Shown one piece after another: positions 51,514-60,566 of a stretch of 64,000 nt of DNA. Position numbers and translations under genes: made by a program. Origin of the DNA: JAWPMV01 sp038527215 (GTDB taxonomy: Bacteria > Bacteroidota > Bacteroidia > J057); NCBI GenBank assembly GCA_038527215.1, contig JBCBGC010000003.1:62001-126000 (forward strand), written 5' to 3'. The notes beneath the pieces were generated by a model. That model had not been told where the DNA came from. It saw only the letters and a program-made list of their open reading frames with translations, and made no database searches. The number at the start of each line of letters is the position of its first letter. The stretch's first letter is position 1.

Positions 51514-53880
51514 GTGGCTGATGCTGTGTTGACATTTACCCACCCGGAGATTGGTGCCTTAAATCTGCACCTGTCCGCCCCCTTTCCGGACCAAAGGCAG
51601 GAAGATAGGCGGCAGAAAGTGGGCTTTGGCTGGACGCCGGCCGTACCGGAGCATGAACTTCCTTGCCTTCAGAGCTGGACCCAGATCGATCTTCATTTGG
51701 ATCTGGGTAAAAGGCACCGTCCGATCCAGGGGCCGGTTTTTGTCCAACTTCATCAACACAGCCTCCCTTTACGCCCCCTCGATGAAGCCCGCACCCAATG
51801 GATGGGCAGGCTTAATTTGCAAGGGCAGATAGGATATACCGAGCTTTTTATAGGAGAAGAGGGGCAAGGCGCTTTTTTCCGATGGGAAACCGAAATCGTA
51901 CCGGCCAATCTTCCTTACCAAAGGGACTTCCATCAAATGCAAGAGGATATCTCGCGCATCCATTTTCGGCTTTTACAGGGGAAATCGGACAAAAGTTTCG
52001 GATGGTTAGGGCCAGCCCCTTCCACTTCAGGGGATCTTCAGGATTGGTACCAGCAGCTTAACCATCTGCTCCCTAAGCTGAGAAAACAGCTAAGGGCCCT
52101 GTCGCGGGAAGCGCCTCAGGCTCCCATTCAGCGGGAAATCCAACAGGCTCCGCTCCGCAAGCAGGCGATCCGCCCAAAAGTCCTGAGGAAAATTCGCCAG
52201 AAGCCCCATTGGATAAGTCGCAGTGCACAGGAAGGCATTCCGCTGGGAGAAGGTCGGTTCGCGCGAAAATGGCAAGCCTCTACTCGACATTCTGCCACCA
52301 GGCAGCAGGCGCATCAGTGGGTAGCCTGGTCCCTTAAAGAGATTTGCCGAAAGCTACGCTTGGTTCAGCACCAGTGGCCTACCCATCGCCAGGAAGAAAA
52401 ACTGGCATTCCAACGGCTTTGGGGATTTTTCCAGGAAATGACCCGCCATCCGGCATTCCATATTCAGCCTGGAAGTCCCCAGAGGCTTATCGCCCCTGAT
52501 CGGCTCCCCAGCCAGGCCTACAGGACTTACTGGCAGCTTTTTCAGCAGTGTGAACAGGCCTTACGATGGGGCAGTCAGCCCTATCTGATGGCGGATTATA
52601 AAGATATGTCGAGGCTGTATGAGTATTGGTGCTGGGTACGCTTAGTGGAAGAAATCAGTGCGCTGGAAGGGATGGAGTTAATCGAACAAGCTGATTTCCT
52701 CTCTCCTGCTACTGATGAAGGACACCCTCTTGCTCGCGGCGCTGCTGGGGCCTTTGTCTGGCAACACCAAGGCAGTGGGGCAATCTGGAGACTGGCCTAC
52801 CAACAGCGTTTTGGGAGAGAAGCCCATAGCACCTTTACCCAGATTCCCGACCTAAGCCTGGATATTGAATCTCCTTTATTTCCCCAAAGCTTCCGCTATT
52901 TCTTTGATGCGAAGTACCGGGTCGTAAAGGACCGAAGTCCGGCAGGATGGGCCCCTCCAGCCGAAGCCATGGCCCAATTGCATCGCTATCGGGACGCTAT
53001 TCTTCCCGAAAAAACCCGCTATTTGACTTATACCGGGGCCCACAAGAGCATGGGCGGATTGGTATTCTTCCCTTTCTCCGGACCTGAAGAAAGCTTTCGG
53101 CAGCATCCTTTTTTTCGGAGCATCCAAGAAACCCACATCGGGGCCCTTCCCATGTATCCAGGGGAAAAGTCAGGAAGTCTGCTGCGGGCATGGCTTCAGG
53201 AAAAACTGGACCGGCCGGCTACCGCGCTTTTCGAAGAAGCGATTACCTATGATCGCAAGGGACAGGAAAAATTGATCGCCGCAAGTGAAAAAAGGCTCTA
53301 CCTCCTGCCGTTCTTTGCAGACCTTTCTGCCGCGGAGCAAATGCAAATGGCCCGGCGGCTGTCCAGTTTCCTCCTTCCTCTGGAAGAAGCAGCTCAGCTT
53401 TCTCCAGAAGATTATGTAGGCTTATTCGAACCGCAAAGTGGCTATCTGTGGGGATATGGAAAGCTGCGTAAGCTCCGGCCGGTGGAAAGCGAGATATGGG
53501 ACCGATTGGAGTTGCCTGGACCTCAGCGGTCGGGAGATTATTTATTGGTACAATGGGAAGCATGGCAGGAGATAGACCAAAGCATGGAGGTGCTGAAGGA
53601 CAAAGCCTTTATGTGTGTGAACCACATGGGTTGGGAGGCGCATCTGGCCGGAGGGCCCGTAGCCAGAATTTGGTTTCATGGCTATGCCTGGCTGAGGTTC
53701 TGGGAGGAAATTTTACCGCATGCAGCGCAGCATGAGCCTTACTTACGGAATCAGCAGTGGGCGCTTGCCTTTCGCCTGAAGGAGCAGGATTATGAAATTT
53801 GGGAAGAAGAGGGGAGGCTTTGGGTAAAAGGGCAGGATCAGGCCATCCCCTGGAAACCAGGGCAAGCCCTTATATCTTGA
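51514..53880 (+). CDS. McrC-like DUF2357/PD-(D/E)xK nuclease
   Basis: This 788-residue protein starts at a GTG; no ATG is found before conserved sequence. A first region (about 1-170) is beta-rich, then a helical, Arg/Gln-rich section (about 190-360). The DUF2357-like stretch SRLYEYWCWVRLVEEI (about 365) leads into a PD-(D/E)xK site: PDLSLDIE near 443 and FDAKYRV near 463, then MAQLHRYRDAI. The last 190 residues are unassigned. It is co-oriented with the McrB-like gene, 12 bp downstream. Together they look like a type IV-like (modification-dependent) restriction system. Its 3' end overlaps the converging LuxR regulator gene by 11 bp. Confidence 0.82.
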   Translation: MADAVLTFTHPEIGALNLHLSAPFPDQRQEDRRQKVGFGWTPAVPEHELPCLQSWTQIDLHLDLGKRHRPIQGPVFVQLHQHSLPLRPLDEARTQWMGRLNLQGQIGYTELFIGEEGQGAFFRWETEIVPANLPYQRDFHQMQEDISRIHFRLLQGKSDKSFGWLGPAPSTSGDLQDWYQQLNHLLPKLRKQLRALSREAPQAPIQREIQQAPLRKQAIRPKVLRKIRQKPHWISRSAQEGIPLGEGRFARKWQASTRHSATRQQAHQWVAWSLKEICRKLRLVQHQWPTHRQEEKLAFQRLWGFFQEMTRHPAFHIQPGSPQRLIAPDRLPSQAYRTYWQLFQQCEQALRWGSQPYLMADYKDMSRLYEYWCWVRLVEEISALEGMELIEQADFLSPATDEGHPLARGAAGAFVWQHQGSGAIWRLAYQQRFGREAHSTFTQIPDLSLDIESPLFPQSFRYFFDAKYRVVKDRSPAGWAPPAEAMAQLHRYRDAILPEKTRYLTYTGAHKSMGGLVFFPFSGPEESFRQHPFFRSIQETHIGALPMYPGEKSGSLLRAWLQEKLDRPATALFEEAITYDRKGQEKLIAASEKRLYLLPFFADLSAAEQMQMARRLSSFLLPLEEAAQLSPEDYVGLFEPQSGYLWGYGKLRKLRPVESEIWDRLELPGPQRSGDYLLVQWEAWQEIDQSMEVLKDKAFMCVNHMGWEAHLAGGPVARIWFHGYAWLRFWEEILPHAAQHEPYLRNQQWALAFRLKEQDYEIWEEEGRLWVKGQDQAIPWKPGQALIS

Positions 53881-54523
53881 ATTTTTCTGTATCTACCAGG
53901 TCTCTCAAGATCGCTTCCCGTACCAGGCCGGCCGTATTTTTCACTTCAAACTTCTGCCGGAGGTTTCGGCGGTGAGTTTCTACGCCCGCTTCGCCTATGC
54001 TGAGGGCTTCCCCAATTTCTGAAGTGCTGTATTCTTCCACCAGCAACTGCAGGACTTCCTGCTCCCTGCGGGTGACTTTTACTTTGGGTTTGCTACTATG
54101 GGCATTGACGTGATCCATGTGCCGCTTCATCACCTCCACGCTGTAATAGGTTTCACCTTTTTGGATAGCGTGCAGGGCTTTGACCAGTTCGCGGGCCGCG
54201 GTGTCTTTGAGCATATAACCGGCAATCTTTTGCCGTAACATGCGGGCGATATAGCTTCCCTGGTTAGAGGCGGTCAGGATGAGGACTTTCACCATGGGGT
54301 AGTCATCATTGATGAGTTCCGCTGCAGAAAGCCCATCCATTTCTTCCCCTTTAAACCGGATATCCATCAGGACAATATCCACCTGAAGGCTGTTGAGGAG
54401 TTCCAGGGCTTTGGTAGCGGTATTGGCAATGCCTACAACCTCTATGTCACGCTCGTCTTCGAGCAGGGTACGTAAGGCATCAACAAAGAGTTTGTGATCA
54501 TCAGCAATGAGAACGCGGATCAT
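53870..54523 (-). CDS. NarL/LuxR-family response regulator
   Basis: This 217-residue protein has a receiver domain (about 1-120; IADDHKLFVDALRTLLED, phospho-Asp in VLMDIRFKGEEMDG) and a C-terminal LuxR helix-turn-helix (VTRREQEVLQLLVEEYSTSEIGEALSIGEAGVETHRRNLRQKF). It follows the TPR kinase gene by 142 bp on the same strand and is its likely partner. Its 3' end overlaps the McrC-like gene by 11 bp. A paralogue lies at 63326-63967. Confidence 0.94.
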   Translation of the reverse strand: MIRVLIADDHKLFVDALRTLLEDERDIEVVGIANTATKALELLNSLQVDIVLMDIRFKGEEMDGLSAAELINDDYPMVKVLILTASNQGSYIARMLRQKIAGYMLKDTAARELVKALHAIQKGETYYSVEVMKRHMDHVNAHSSKPKVKVTRREQEVLQLLVEEYSTSEIGEALSIGEAGVETHRRNLRQKFEVKNTAGLVREAILRDLVDTEKFKI

Positions 54524-54665
54524 GTGGTTAGGGATTCTGCAGGTACAAGAAAGCTAGTCAAGCCGGAGGCTTTCGCATGCCGGATTTTCAGGGAAAGTAG
54601 TGTGCAGCAGTTTGTATTAGTTCCTAAAATTAGGGATTTCCAGCCCCAGAGACAATTTTCACTCC

Positions 54666-56672
54666 TTAGACTAAGGGAACCTGGACCCGGGTCATGGTTC
54701 CTGCTCCTGGGGCGGTTTTCACCATCAGGCTTCCTCCAAACTTCTCCGCGCGCGCTTTGAGACTGGCCAGTCCCAATCCACTGCTTGCCTGCTCAGGATC
54801 ATAAGTAAAGCCCACGCCGTCATCCTCGACTTGCATATGCACCCGATCTCCCAGACGGTTGAGGGTAATCTTTACTTCCGAAGCCTGGGCGTGTTTGACG
54901 ATGTTCTGAAACAGCTCTTGTACCATCCGGTACAAGTTGATTTCGATATTGCGGTCTATACGGTCCCCTTCAGCCAGTCCGGTTACATCCAGCTGGACCT
55001 GAAAAGGAGCATCATGGGTGAAAATACTGGTGAGTTCTTCCAAGGCCGGCACCAGGCCCCCATCTCTCAAGGTTTTTCCCGCCAGGTCATGAGAAATACG
55101 ACGCATTTCCTGGGTCGCCACGTCGATCAGATGTTCCGTTTTATCATAAGCCGGTTCATCCTGCCCGTTGAGTTTCTTTTGCAGGGTAATCAGCGAAATC
55201 TTGGCCGCAGCCAGGGTACCGCCCAGGCTGTCGTGCAGTTCACTGGAAATGCGCTCTCGTTCAATCTCCTGCCCTTCGAGCATGGCATTGAGGGATTCTA
55301 CCTCATGGTCATGCAGTAAGTCCAGAATGATTTGTTGGTTGGCCAGTTGCTTATGCTCTATTTCAACCTGCAAGGCTTTGCGCTTTTGCTGATTGGTGCG
55401 CAGCCCGAGGAAAAAGAGGATGGCCAAAAGGATGGCCGCCGCTAACCCACTCCACAGCAAAAGATTGGTGAACTTTTCCTGGGCGAGTATTTTCTCCTGG
55501 GTGAGGAATTCTTTTTCGGATAAAAAGCGCTCAAACTCCAGCTCGAAGCCGGCCAGCAAACGAATGGTTTCATCGCTTAACAAGGCTTCGTGCAAGGTGA
55601 CGAACTTGCGGTGATAGCTGAGGGCCTGTTGGCTATTGCCCAGCCCTTCATAAATATCCGAGAGGTTACGGTAGAGTTCCACTTCCACCTCAGGGATGTC
55701 ATTTTCAGCTACCACGGCTTCTACCTGCGTGGCATATTCCAGGGCTTCTCCAAAGCGACCCTGAGCACAGCGGTTCATGGATAGGTTGTTCAGAACCTCC
55801 ATTTGAGCCAGGGTTCGGTCATTGCGAAGCTGCAGTTCATAGGCCCGATCAAATTGACCATGGGCCTCTTCATATTTCTTCTGGCGAAACAGCGCAATGC
55901 CCAGATTATTGTACACATTGCCCATTTCTTGCTCCACATTCGCATTTTGCGGTTGGATCGCCTGAATGTCTTTCACTATCCCCTGGTAGAGTTCTTCGGC
56001 CTGGGCAAATTTCTCCATTTTCTCCAGAGCCACCCCTTTGTTCATGAGCACCTCCCTGGCAGCATCCTTCAATTGCAGGCTGTCATAGATACTCATACTT
56101 TTTTCAAAAGCAGTCAGGGCCTGCTCGTAATCTTTGGCAGAGAAATAGGTGTTCCCCAGGTTGTTCCATACCCGGGCCTCACGTTTGCGATCCCGCTCGG
56201 GTAAGCCTCTGAGGATTTTGAGGCTTTGGAGATAGCAATTGGCCGCCTGAGAATAGTTGCCCATGCGGCGGTAAATGACCCCCTGGTTCATGATCACCCC
56301 GGCATAGCTGGGGATATCACCAGCGCGCTGGTAGAGGCTGGCGGATTTATAGAAGGCTTTCAGGGCTTCGTCATAGAGGCCCTCACGATAATAGATGAGT
56401 CCCAGACGCTTATGAGCCTGGGCTTCTTTATCAGGTAAATTGTTGGCACGGGCCAGTTCGGCCGCTTTGCTGGCACTGTCTAGAGCTCGGTTGGGTTCGG
56501 AGGCGGTGATTTCTTTCGCCACGGTATTCAACTGATCTAAATATTGAGCGATGTCTTGCGGATCGCTTTGGACACGTATGAATTGCTCAGGGTGTAAGCT
56601 GGATTGGGCTAAACCCAATCTACCAAGAGCAAAGAGAATTAACAAAAATATGCCAGTGCTTTTCCTTAACAT
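54666..56672 (-). CDS. TPR-repeat sensor histidine kinase (HisKA_3)
   Basis: The ATG at 56672 starts a signal peptide (RKSTGIFLLILFALGRLGLAQ); the frame runs back to a TTG at 56687. About seven TPR repeats cover residues 50-330 (repeated RLGLIYYREGLYDEALKAFY-like units), followed by a coiled segment, a membrane helix (LLLWSGLAAAILLAILFFLG, about 415-440), HisKA_3 with ERERISSELHDSLGGTLAAAK and an HATPase with EDDGVGFTYDP and GLGLASLKARAEKFGG. The periplasmic TPR part probably senses proteins or peptides. Forms a three-gene unit with the upstream small gene and the downstream regulator. Confidence 0.93.
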   Translation of the reverse strand: MLRKSTGIFLLILFALGRLGLAQSSLHPEQFIRVQSDPQDIAQYLDQLNTVAKEITASEPNRALDSASKAAELARANNLPDKEAQAHKRLGLIYYREGLYDEALKAFYKSASLYQRAGDIPSYAGVIMNQGVIYRRMGNYSQAANCYLQSLKILRGLPERDRKREARVWNNLGNTYFSAKDYEQALTAFEKSMSIYDSLQLKDAAREVLMNKGVALEKMEKFAQAEELYQGIVKDIQAIQPQNANVEQEMGNVYNNLGIALFRQKKYEEAHGQFDRAYELQLRNDRTLAQMEVLNNLSMNRCAQGRFGEALEYATQVEAVVAENDIPEVEVELYRNLSDIYEGLGNSQQALSYHRKFVTLHEALLSDETIRLLAGFELEFERFLSEKEFLTQEKILAQEKFTNLLLWSGLAAAILLAILFFLGLRTNQQKRKALQVEIEHKQLANQQIILDLLHDHEVESLNAMLEGQEIERERISSELHDSLGGTLAAAKISLITLQKKLNGQDEPAYDKTEHLIDVATQEMRRISHDLAGKTLRDGGLVPALEELTSIFTHDAPFQVQLDVTGLAEGDRIDRNIEINLYRMVQELFQNIVKHAQASEVKITLNRLGDRVHMQVEDDGVGFTYDPEQASSGLGLASLKARAEKFGGSLMVKTAPGAGTMTRVQVPLV

Positions 56673-56704
56673 AGTATTCGGATACAACCCACTGGTATAG
56701 TGGA

Positions 56705-57100
56705 TTAATCTTCATCCATCTGGTCGTTGGTACTGTTGGTACCAGTTCCTCCACCGAGGGAGCGGGTGCGCGTCGCGGCAGCTTTCATGCTCATGTCAGC
56801 TGCTGGTTGCAAGACCCGGGCTTCGGCCATGGGAACTGGATTGCCCAGTTCGACCACCTGGATTTTTGCTTTTTTAGCTTGTTTTTCACGGAGTGCTATG
56901 TTCAACTGGAAAGGGGAAGCAGTGCCTTCCGCTGCCGAGCTCACATGGATTTCGATGATCCGCTTGCCCGATAGGTTGTTCGCTTTCCGTTTGCGTTTTA
57001 TATAGACGCCCTTTACCACAAAGGGGCGATCAGAATTCAAGGTGATGTCTAAAGAGCTACTGGTTTCGTTCCAGACGGCTTGAGGTTGATATGTGGTCAT
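56705..57100 (-). CDS. Hypothetical protein upstream of the TPR kinase
   Basis: This 131-residue protein has no signal peptide. It is rich in Lys/Arg in its middle part (VKGVYIKRKRKANNLSGKR, REKQAKKAKI), has an early beta-rich half with TSSSLDITLNSDRPFVVKG, and ends in a low-complexity Gly/Thr/Asp-rich tail (SLGGGTGTNSTNDQMDED). The N-terminal part looks like a small beta-sandwich. No family was recognised. It starts 33 bp upstream of the kinase ATG on the same strand, so the two are likely co-transcribed. Confidence 0.6.
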   Translation of the reverse strand: MTTYQPQAVWNETSSSLDITLNSDRPFVVKGVYIKRKRKANNLSGKRIIEIHVSSAAEGTASPFQLNIALREKQAKKAKIQVVELGNPVPMAEARVLQPAADMSMKAAATRTRSLGGGTGTNSTNDQMDED

Positions 57101-57789
57101 AGCTTCTTAGGTTTTTAAGAGGCGATTAGCTTCATTTTTTTCAAAAAGGCGAATTAGGGGGAAATTACCTAATAAAGCCTCCTTCTCTATTACGAAAAAA
57201 CCATACCAATTGGTATGAAGACCTACCCAAAACCCAAATCCCGAAAATTGGCTAAAAGGAGAGTAACTGACGTTGCCCTCCTTTTTCCAAATCAAAGGTT
57301 ATGAAGAATGCTGTCTGTGTAAAGAACGAGTTATCGAAAGGGCCCACAAGGGCTGCACGATTTTCAAAAAAAAGCAGACGAAAGTATTGTCTTTTAGGAA
57401 CGCCACATTTCGCCTGCATAACACTGAGGGCCTGGGCCAAACAATGTTTGGCTTACAGTATCCTCTCAGTCCTCCCTGTTCAGATCGTTAAAACTACTGC
57501 GTTTGTTTTTTACTGTGTTTGTTTGCTTAGGCAACACTTCAAAGGTGCAGCTTATCCCAGCGGGAATTAATACGGGTAAACAAGGTTTTTGATCTACAGG
57601 TTTTCCAGTAGAAAAAACCCGAAATCTATGAGAAAAAGGAGGATCAGGGAATCAGGTGGGTTTCGGAAACAGCCGGGAGGGTATAAGGGTTAAGAAAAAA
57701 GAGAAATTGCCGGTCTGGTTTTTGAAGAAAATGTAGAACTTGCGCCCGAGTTTTTTTCCTCCAATATCTACCTCTATACGCACGCAAAA
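57101..57789. other. 689-bp intergenic region
   Basis: No supported gene; short open frames here (for example 57301-57570) lack protein-like composition. The 16-bp perfect palindrome CATACCAATTGGTATG at 57202-57217 lies about 100 bp before the start of the small gene at 57100 and may be an operator. The rest is AT-rich and presumably holds the promoter of pfkA. Confidence 0.6.
57202..57217. promoter_or_regulatory. 16-bp perfect palindrome CATACCAATTGGTATG
   Basis: An uninterrupted 16-bp palindrome in a divergent intergenic region, about 100 bp from the start of the minus-strand gene at 57100. It is a likely binding site for a dimeric regulator; no regulator gene is adjacent. Confidence 0.45.
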
Positions 57790-58890
57790 ATGAAAAGAAA
57801 AATCCTGGTAGCCACGGGTGGTGGCGATTGTCCCGGACTCAATGCTGTCATACGCGCCATCGTCAAGTCTGCCGCGCAGGCCGAAGACGACTGGGAGGTA
57901 TGGGGCAGCATCGAGGCTTACAATGGATTACTCCTGGATCCGCAGGAATTGGTGCTGCTCGATGAAGCCGCCGTAGCCGGGATCCACGTCAAAGGAGGAA
58001 CCATCATCGGCACGACCAACAAAGCAGGCCCTTTTGCCTGGCCAGTAGCTACGGAGGATGGGGGATGGAAAGCGGTAGACCGCAGCGCAGAAATGGTGCA
58101 GATGATTAAAGACCTGGGCTTTGAAGCGGTCATCAGTATTGGCGGGGATGGTTCACAAAAAATCTCCCAGCGGCTGCACGAACTCGGCCTGCCCGTGGTA
58201 GGCGTACCCAAAACCATAGACAATGACCTCTCAGCTACAGATTATACCTTCGGTTTTCAAACCGCGGTACAAGTGGCCACCGAAGGATTTGATAAGCTGG
58301 TCACCACCGCCGAAAGCCACAGCCGGGTGCTCATCATGGAAGTGATGGGTCGGGATGCTGGTTGGATTGCCCTGCATACCGCAATCGCCGGAGGAGCAGA
58401 AATCTGCCTGATTCCAGAGATTCCCTACGACATTGAAAAAATAGTGGAGCGCATAGAATCCCGCTATCAGAAGCGGCGCGGCTTCGTCAATATCGTGATT
58501 GCTGAAGGCGCCAAAGCCATCGATGGTGAGGCCCTAGCCGCCAAGGTAGACGAAATCGGCTACCAACATGCCCGTCTGGGAGGCTGTGGCTATCGCCTGG
58601 TAGAAGAAGTCAAAGTCATGGGCTGTAAGGCTAATTGTCGGGTAACGGTTTTGGGACACCTACAAAGAGGCGGCACGCCCGTAGCCTTTGACCGCATCCT
58701 GGCCACTCAGTTTGGGGTAAAGGCCTTCGAACTGGTGGAAGCCAAAACCTACGGTCGTATGGCCGCCTATCGGGAACATAAAATCATCGACGTATCCCTG
58801 GAAGAAGCTACTGCCTCTTACAACTATGTCGATCCGCAGAGCTTTTTGGTCAAGACAGCCCGAAACGTGGGCATCAGCTTTGGGGATTGA
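57790..58890 (+). CDS. pfkA: 6-phosphofructokinase (group III, ATP- or PPi-dependent uncertain)
   Basis: This 366-residue enzyme phosphorylates fructose 6-phosphate. GGDCPGLN (residues 11-18), ISIGGDGSQ (116-123) and PKTIDNDLSATDYTFG (140-155) are the nucleotide and substrate motifs. Gly after GGD (GGDG) favours ATP, whereas Lys in PKTIDND is the residue seen in PPi-dependent enzymes; this G/K combination is known from ATP-using group III enzymes such as those of actinomycetes. MGRDAGWIALHTAIAGGAE and HLQRGGTPVAFDR follow. It stands alone, converging on the T9SS-type gene. Confidence 0.93.
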   Translation: MKRKILVATGGGDCPGLNAVIRAIVKSAAQAEDDWEVWGSIEAYNGLLLDPQELVLLDEAAVAGIHVKGGTIIGTTNKAGPFAWPVATEDGGWKAVDRSAEMVQMIKDLGFEAVISIGGDGSQKISQRLHELGLPVVGVPKTIDNDLSATDYTFGFQTAVQVATEGFDKLVTTAESHSRVLIMEVMGRDAGWIALHTAIAGGAEICLIPEIPYDIEKIVERIESRYQKRRGFVNIVIAEGAKAIDGEALAAKVDEIGYQHARLGGCGYRLVEEVKVMGCKANCRVTVLGHLQRGGTPVAFDRILATQFGVKAFELVEAKTYGRMAAYREHKIIDVSLEEATASYNYVDPQSFLVKTARNVGISFGD

Positions 58891-58952
58891 GGACATAAAC
58901 CCGCATCAGGCTTCACCCTTAGGACATCTGTAGCAGGGTAACATAAAATGAA

Positions 58953-58974
58953 CCAGCAGGATGTTTCCTGCTGG
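58953..58974. terminator. Hairpin between pfkA and the T9SS-type gene
   Basis: CCAGCAGGA pairs perfectly with TCCTGCTGG around TGTT, 62 bp past the pfkA stop. No T-run follows on either strand, so the termination role is uncertain. Confidence 0.4.
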
Positions 58975-59029
58975 CTACTGCCCAAATAGGCTAAATCGTG
59001 AAAAAAAGGAAATTTGCCTGCTTTCCCTG

Positions 59030-60022
59030 TTAATCCATGTTTAGCCATTTTCTGACCTGTTGGACCGGTCCATCCTCCACTAAGATGGTGTATAAACCGG
59101 CGGCAAAAGTGGCCGCAGGAATAGGTACCGCCTCGGTTCCCGCAGCCAGGGTCTGCTCAAGCAGGATTTGACCACTCAGATTCCGCAATTGGATGCTCCC
59201 TCCGTATCGGAAATAATGATGGATCACCATTTCCTGCCCGTTATCTGAGATATGCATAGGGGTCCGGTGTAGGTCGATTTGCTCGACGGCTGAATAGCTG
59301 CTTGTCCCATCCAGGTCCACCTGACGAATCCGATAATACCATCTTCCATAAAAAGGGCCCGGGTCAAGGAATGAATAGCTTGCTCCGCTACCCGGCTCGG
59401 CCCTTCCTGCCAATTTGCCAGCAAAAGCGTAATCCAACCCGTTTTTGCTTCTCTCTACTTCATAATAAGCGTTATTCAACTCCGCTAAGGTCGCCCATTG
59501 CAGTTCGATCCCCAGCCCCACTTCCCGCAGTCGGACATCTGCCCACACCACTGGCAGGGTACTTTGCACATCCCCGGAAAAGGTCGTAACCCCCGTCGCA
59601 CAAGTGCCTCCGGTCGAGGCGACATCTTCAGTCCAGGTCCCGAGGTCTAAAGAGGGAGGATTGGGATAGGAAGCTGAAGTGTTATAAAAAAGGATCGCAT
59701 TGGTATAATTAGGTGTACCTAAAGGTCCATCAGTATCCAGCTGAATTTCCCATCTGGTATTTCCCGCACTCCAGATGACCTGTATTTCACATACCCCAGC
59801 AGGACAGGATTGCGCAAAATCCGAAGGGGTACTTTCATACGTATTGCGGTCGGTTCCTCCATCACTCACCGTCCCGGTATTGGATAAGGTGAAGTCCTGG
59901 GCACCCAAGATACCCGTGCACCCTCTATAGGTTATTTGAGCTTCAAGGGAACATAGGCTAAAACTCAGCATCCCTAACACCAGGAAAGCTTTGCCCTGAC
60001 CTAAAAGCTTGTTGTTTTTCAT
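59030..60022 (-). CDS. Secreted protein with T9SS type A-like C-terminal domain
   Basis: This 330-residue protein has a signal peptide (FLVLGMLSFSLCSLEAQ). Its first 160 residues contain paired Cys and Gly/Thr-rich loops (YRGCTGILGAQDF, QSCPAGVCEIQV, GGTCATGVTTF), followed by a Fn3-like strand pattern seen near the end of T9SS cargo (IELQWATLAELNNAYYEVERSKNGLDY, WYYRIRQVDLDG) and a C-terminal sorting domain (GSIQLRNLSGQILLEQTLAAG, GLYTILVEDGPVQQVRKWL). It probably ends up on the cell surface. The tail-collar gene lies 10 bp upstream on the same strand, so the two form an operon. Confidence 0.88.
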   Translation of the reverse strand: MKNNKLLGQGKAFLVLGMLSFSLCSLEAQITYRGCTGILGAQDFTLSNTGTVSDGGTDRNTYESTPSDFAQSCPAGVCEIQVIWSAGNTRWEIQLDTDGPLGTPNYTNAILFYNTSASYPNPPSLDLGTWTEDVASTGGTCATGVTTFSGDVQSTLPVVWADVRLREVGLGIELQWATLAELNNAYYEVERSKNGLDYAFAGKLAGRAEPGSGASYSFLDPGPFYGRWYYRIRQVDLDGTSSYSAVEQIDLHRTPMHISDNGQEMVIHHYFRYGGSIQLRNLSGQILLEQTLAAGTEAVPIPAATFAAGLYTILVEDGPVQQVRKWLNMD

Positions 60023-60032
60023 GGAGGCTTGG

Positions 60033-60566
60033 TTAAGATCGGGAAGGATAGGTGCCGGAATAGCAGATGATAAAGCTAATCGCCTGATAGGGAGGCATAT
60101 TGTTTACAGGGGAGTTGTTACCTGTGTTGGCAATGGCACTATCAGACATATTTACCAGAGAGGAAGAAGGAGCATTTTTGAGATACTCAGAATCAAAACT
60201 TCCCGTATTGGCTAATATGGCGTTTTTAGGGTTTGACTGGGTTCCCGAATCCTTTGATGCCACCAGCTCATGCGAGTGAGAGGGAAGGTTGTTTACGGTC
60301 AGCTCATTCTCCGCGCTGCCGCCTGTTTTGCCTATTTTATAGGTCCCTCCGCCACTCGAATTGGTCCCAAACCCCATCGGAAATACGCCTCTAAAGTCTG
60401 GCAGGGCCATCGTATTGCGCCCATCTCCTCCATAAATGGTACCGATGATGGAATAAAGCGCCGTGTTATCCGAAATGTTGATGGTCTGGCCGTTGCAAAA
60501 GTACCAGTTACTGGGAGCAAAGTTGCCTGCGAACATGCGGATTTCTCCAATATATCCGTCTTCCAT
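60033..60566 (-). CDS. Phage tail collar-domain protein (MdpB-like)
   Basis: This 177-residue protein begins MEDGYIGEIRMFAGNFAPSN and has WYFCNGQTINISDNTALYSIIGTIYGGDGRNTMALPDFRGVFPMG, the tail-collar signature, a NLPSHSHELV stretch and a C-terminal MPPYQAISFIICYSG. Such proteins belong to the phage tail-fibre collar or microcystin-dependent (MdpB) family and are common in Bacteroidota outside prophages, where their role is unknown. No other phage genes are nearby. It is the first gene of an operon with the T9SS-type gene at 59030-60022. Confidence 0.92.
   Translation of the reverse strand: MEDGYIGEIRMFAGNFAPSNWYFCNGQTINISDNTALYSIIGTIYGGDGRNTMALPDFRGVFPMGFGTNSSGGGTYKIGKTGGSAENELTVNNLPSHSHELVASKDSGTQSNPKNAILANTGSFDSEYLKNAPSSSLVNMSDSAIANTGNNSPVNNMPPYQAISFIICYSGTYPSRS

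Noticed and set aside
57301..57570. 90-codon open frame before pfkA
   Set aside because: Cys- and Lys-rich text with no family features, in an AT-rich gap; likely chance.
60033..60566. Prophage remnant based on the tail-collar gene
   Set aside because: No other phage gene, integrase or attachment site nearby.
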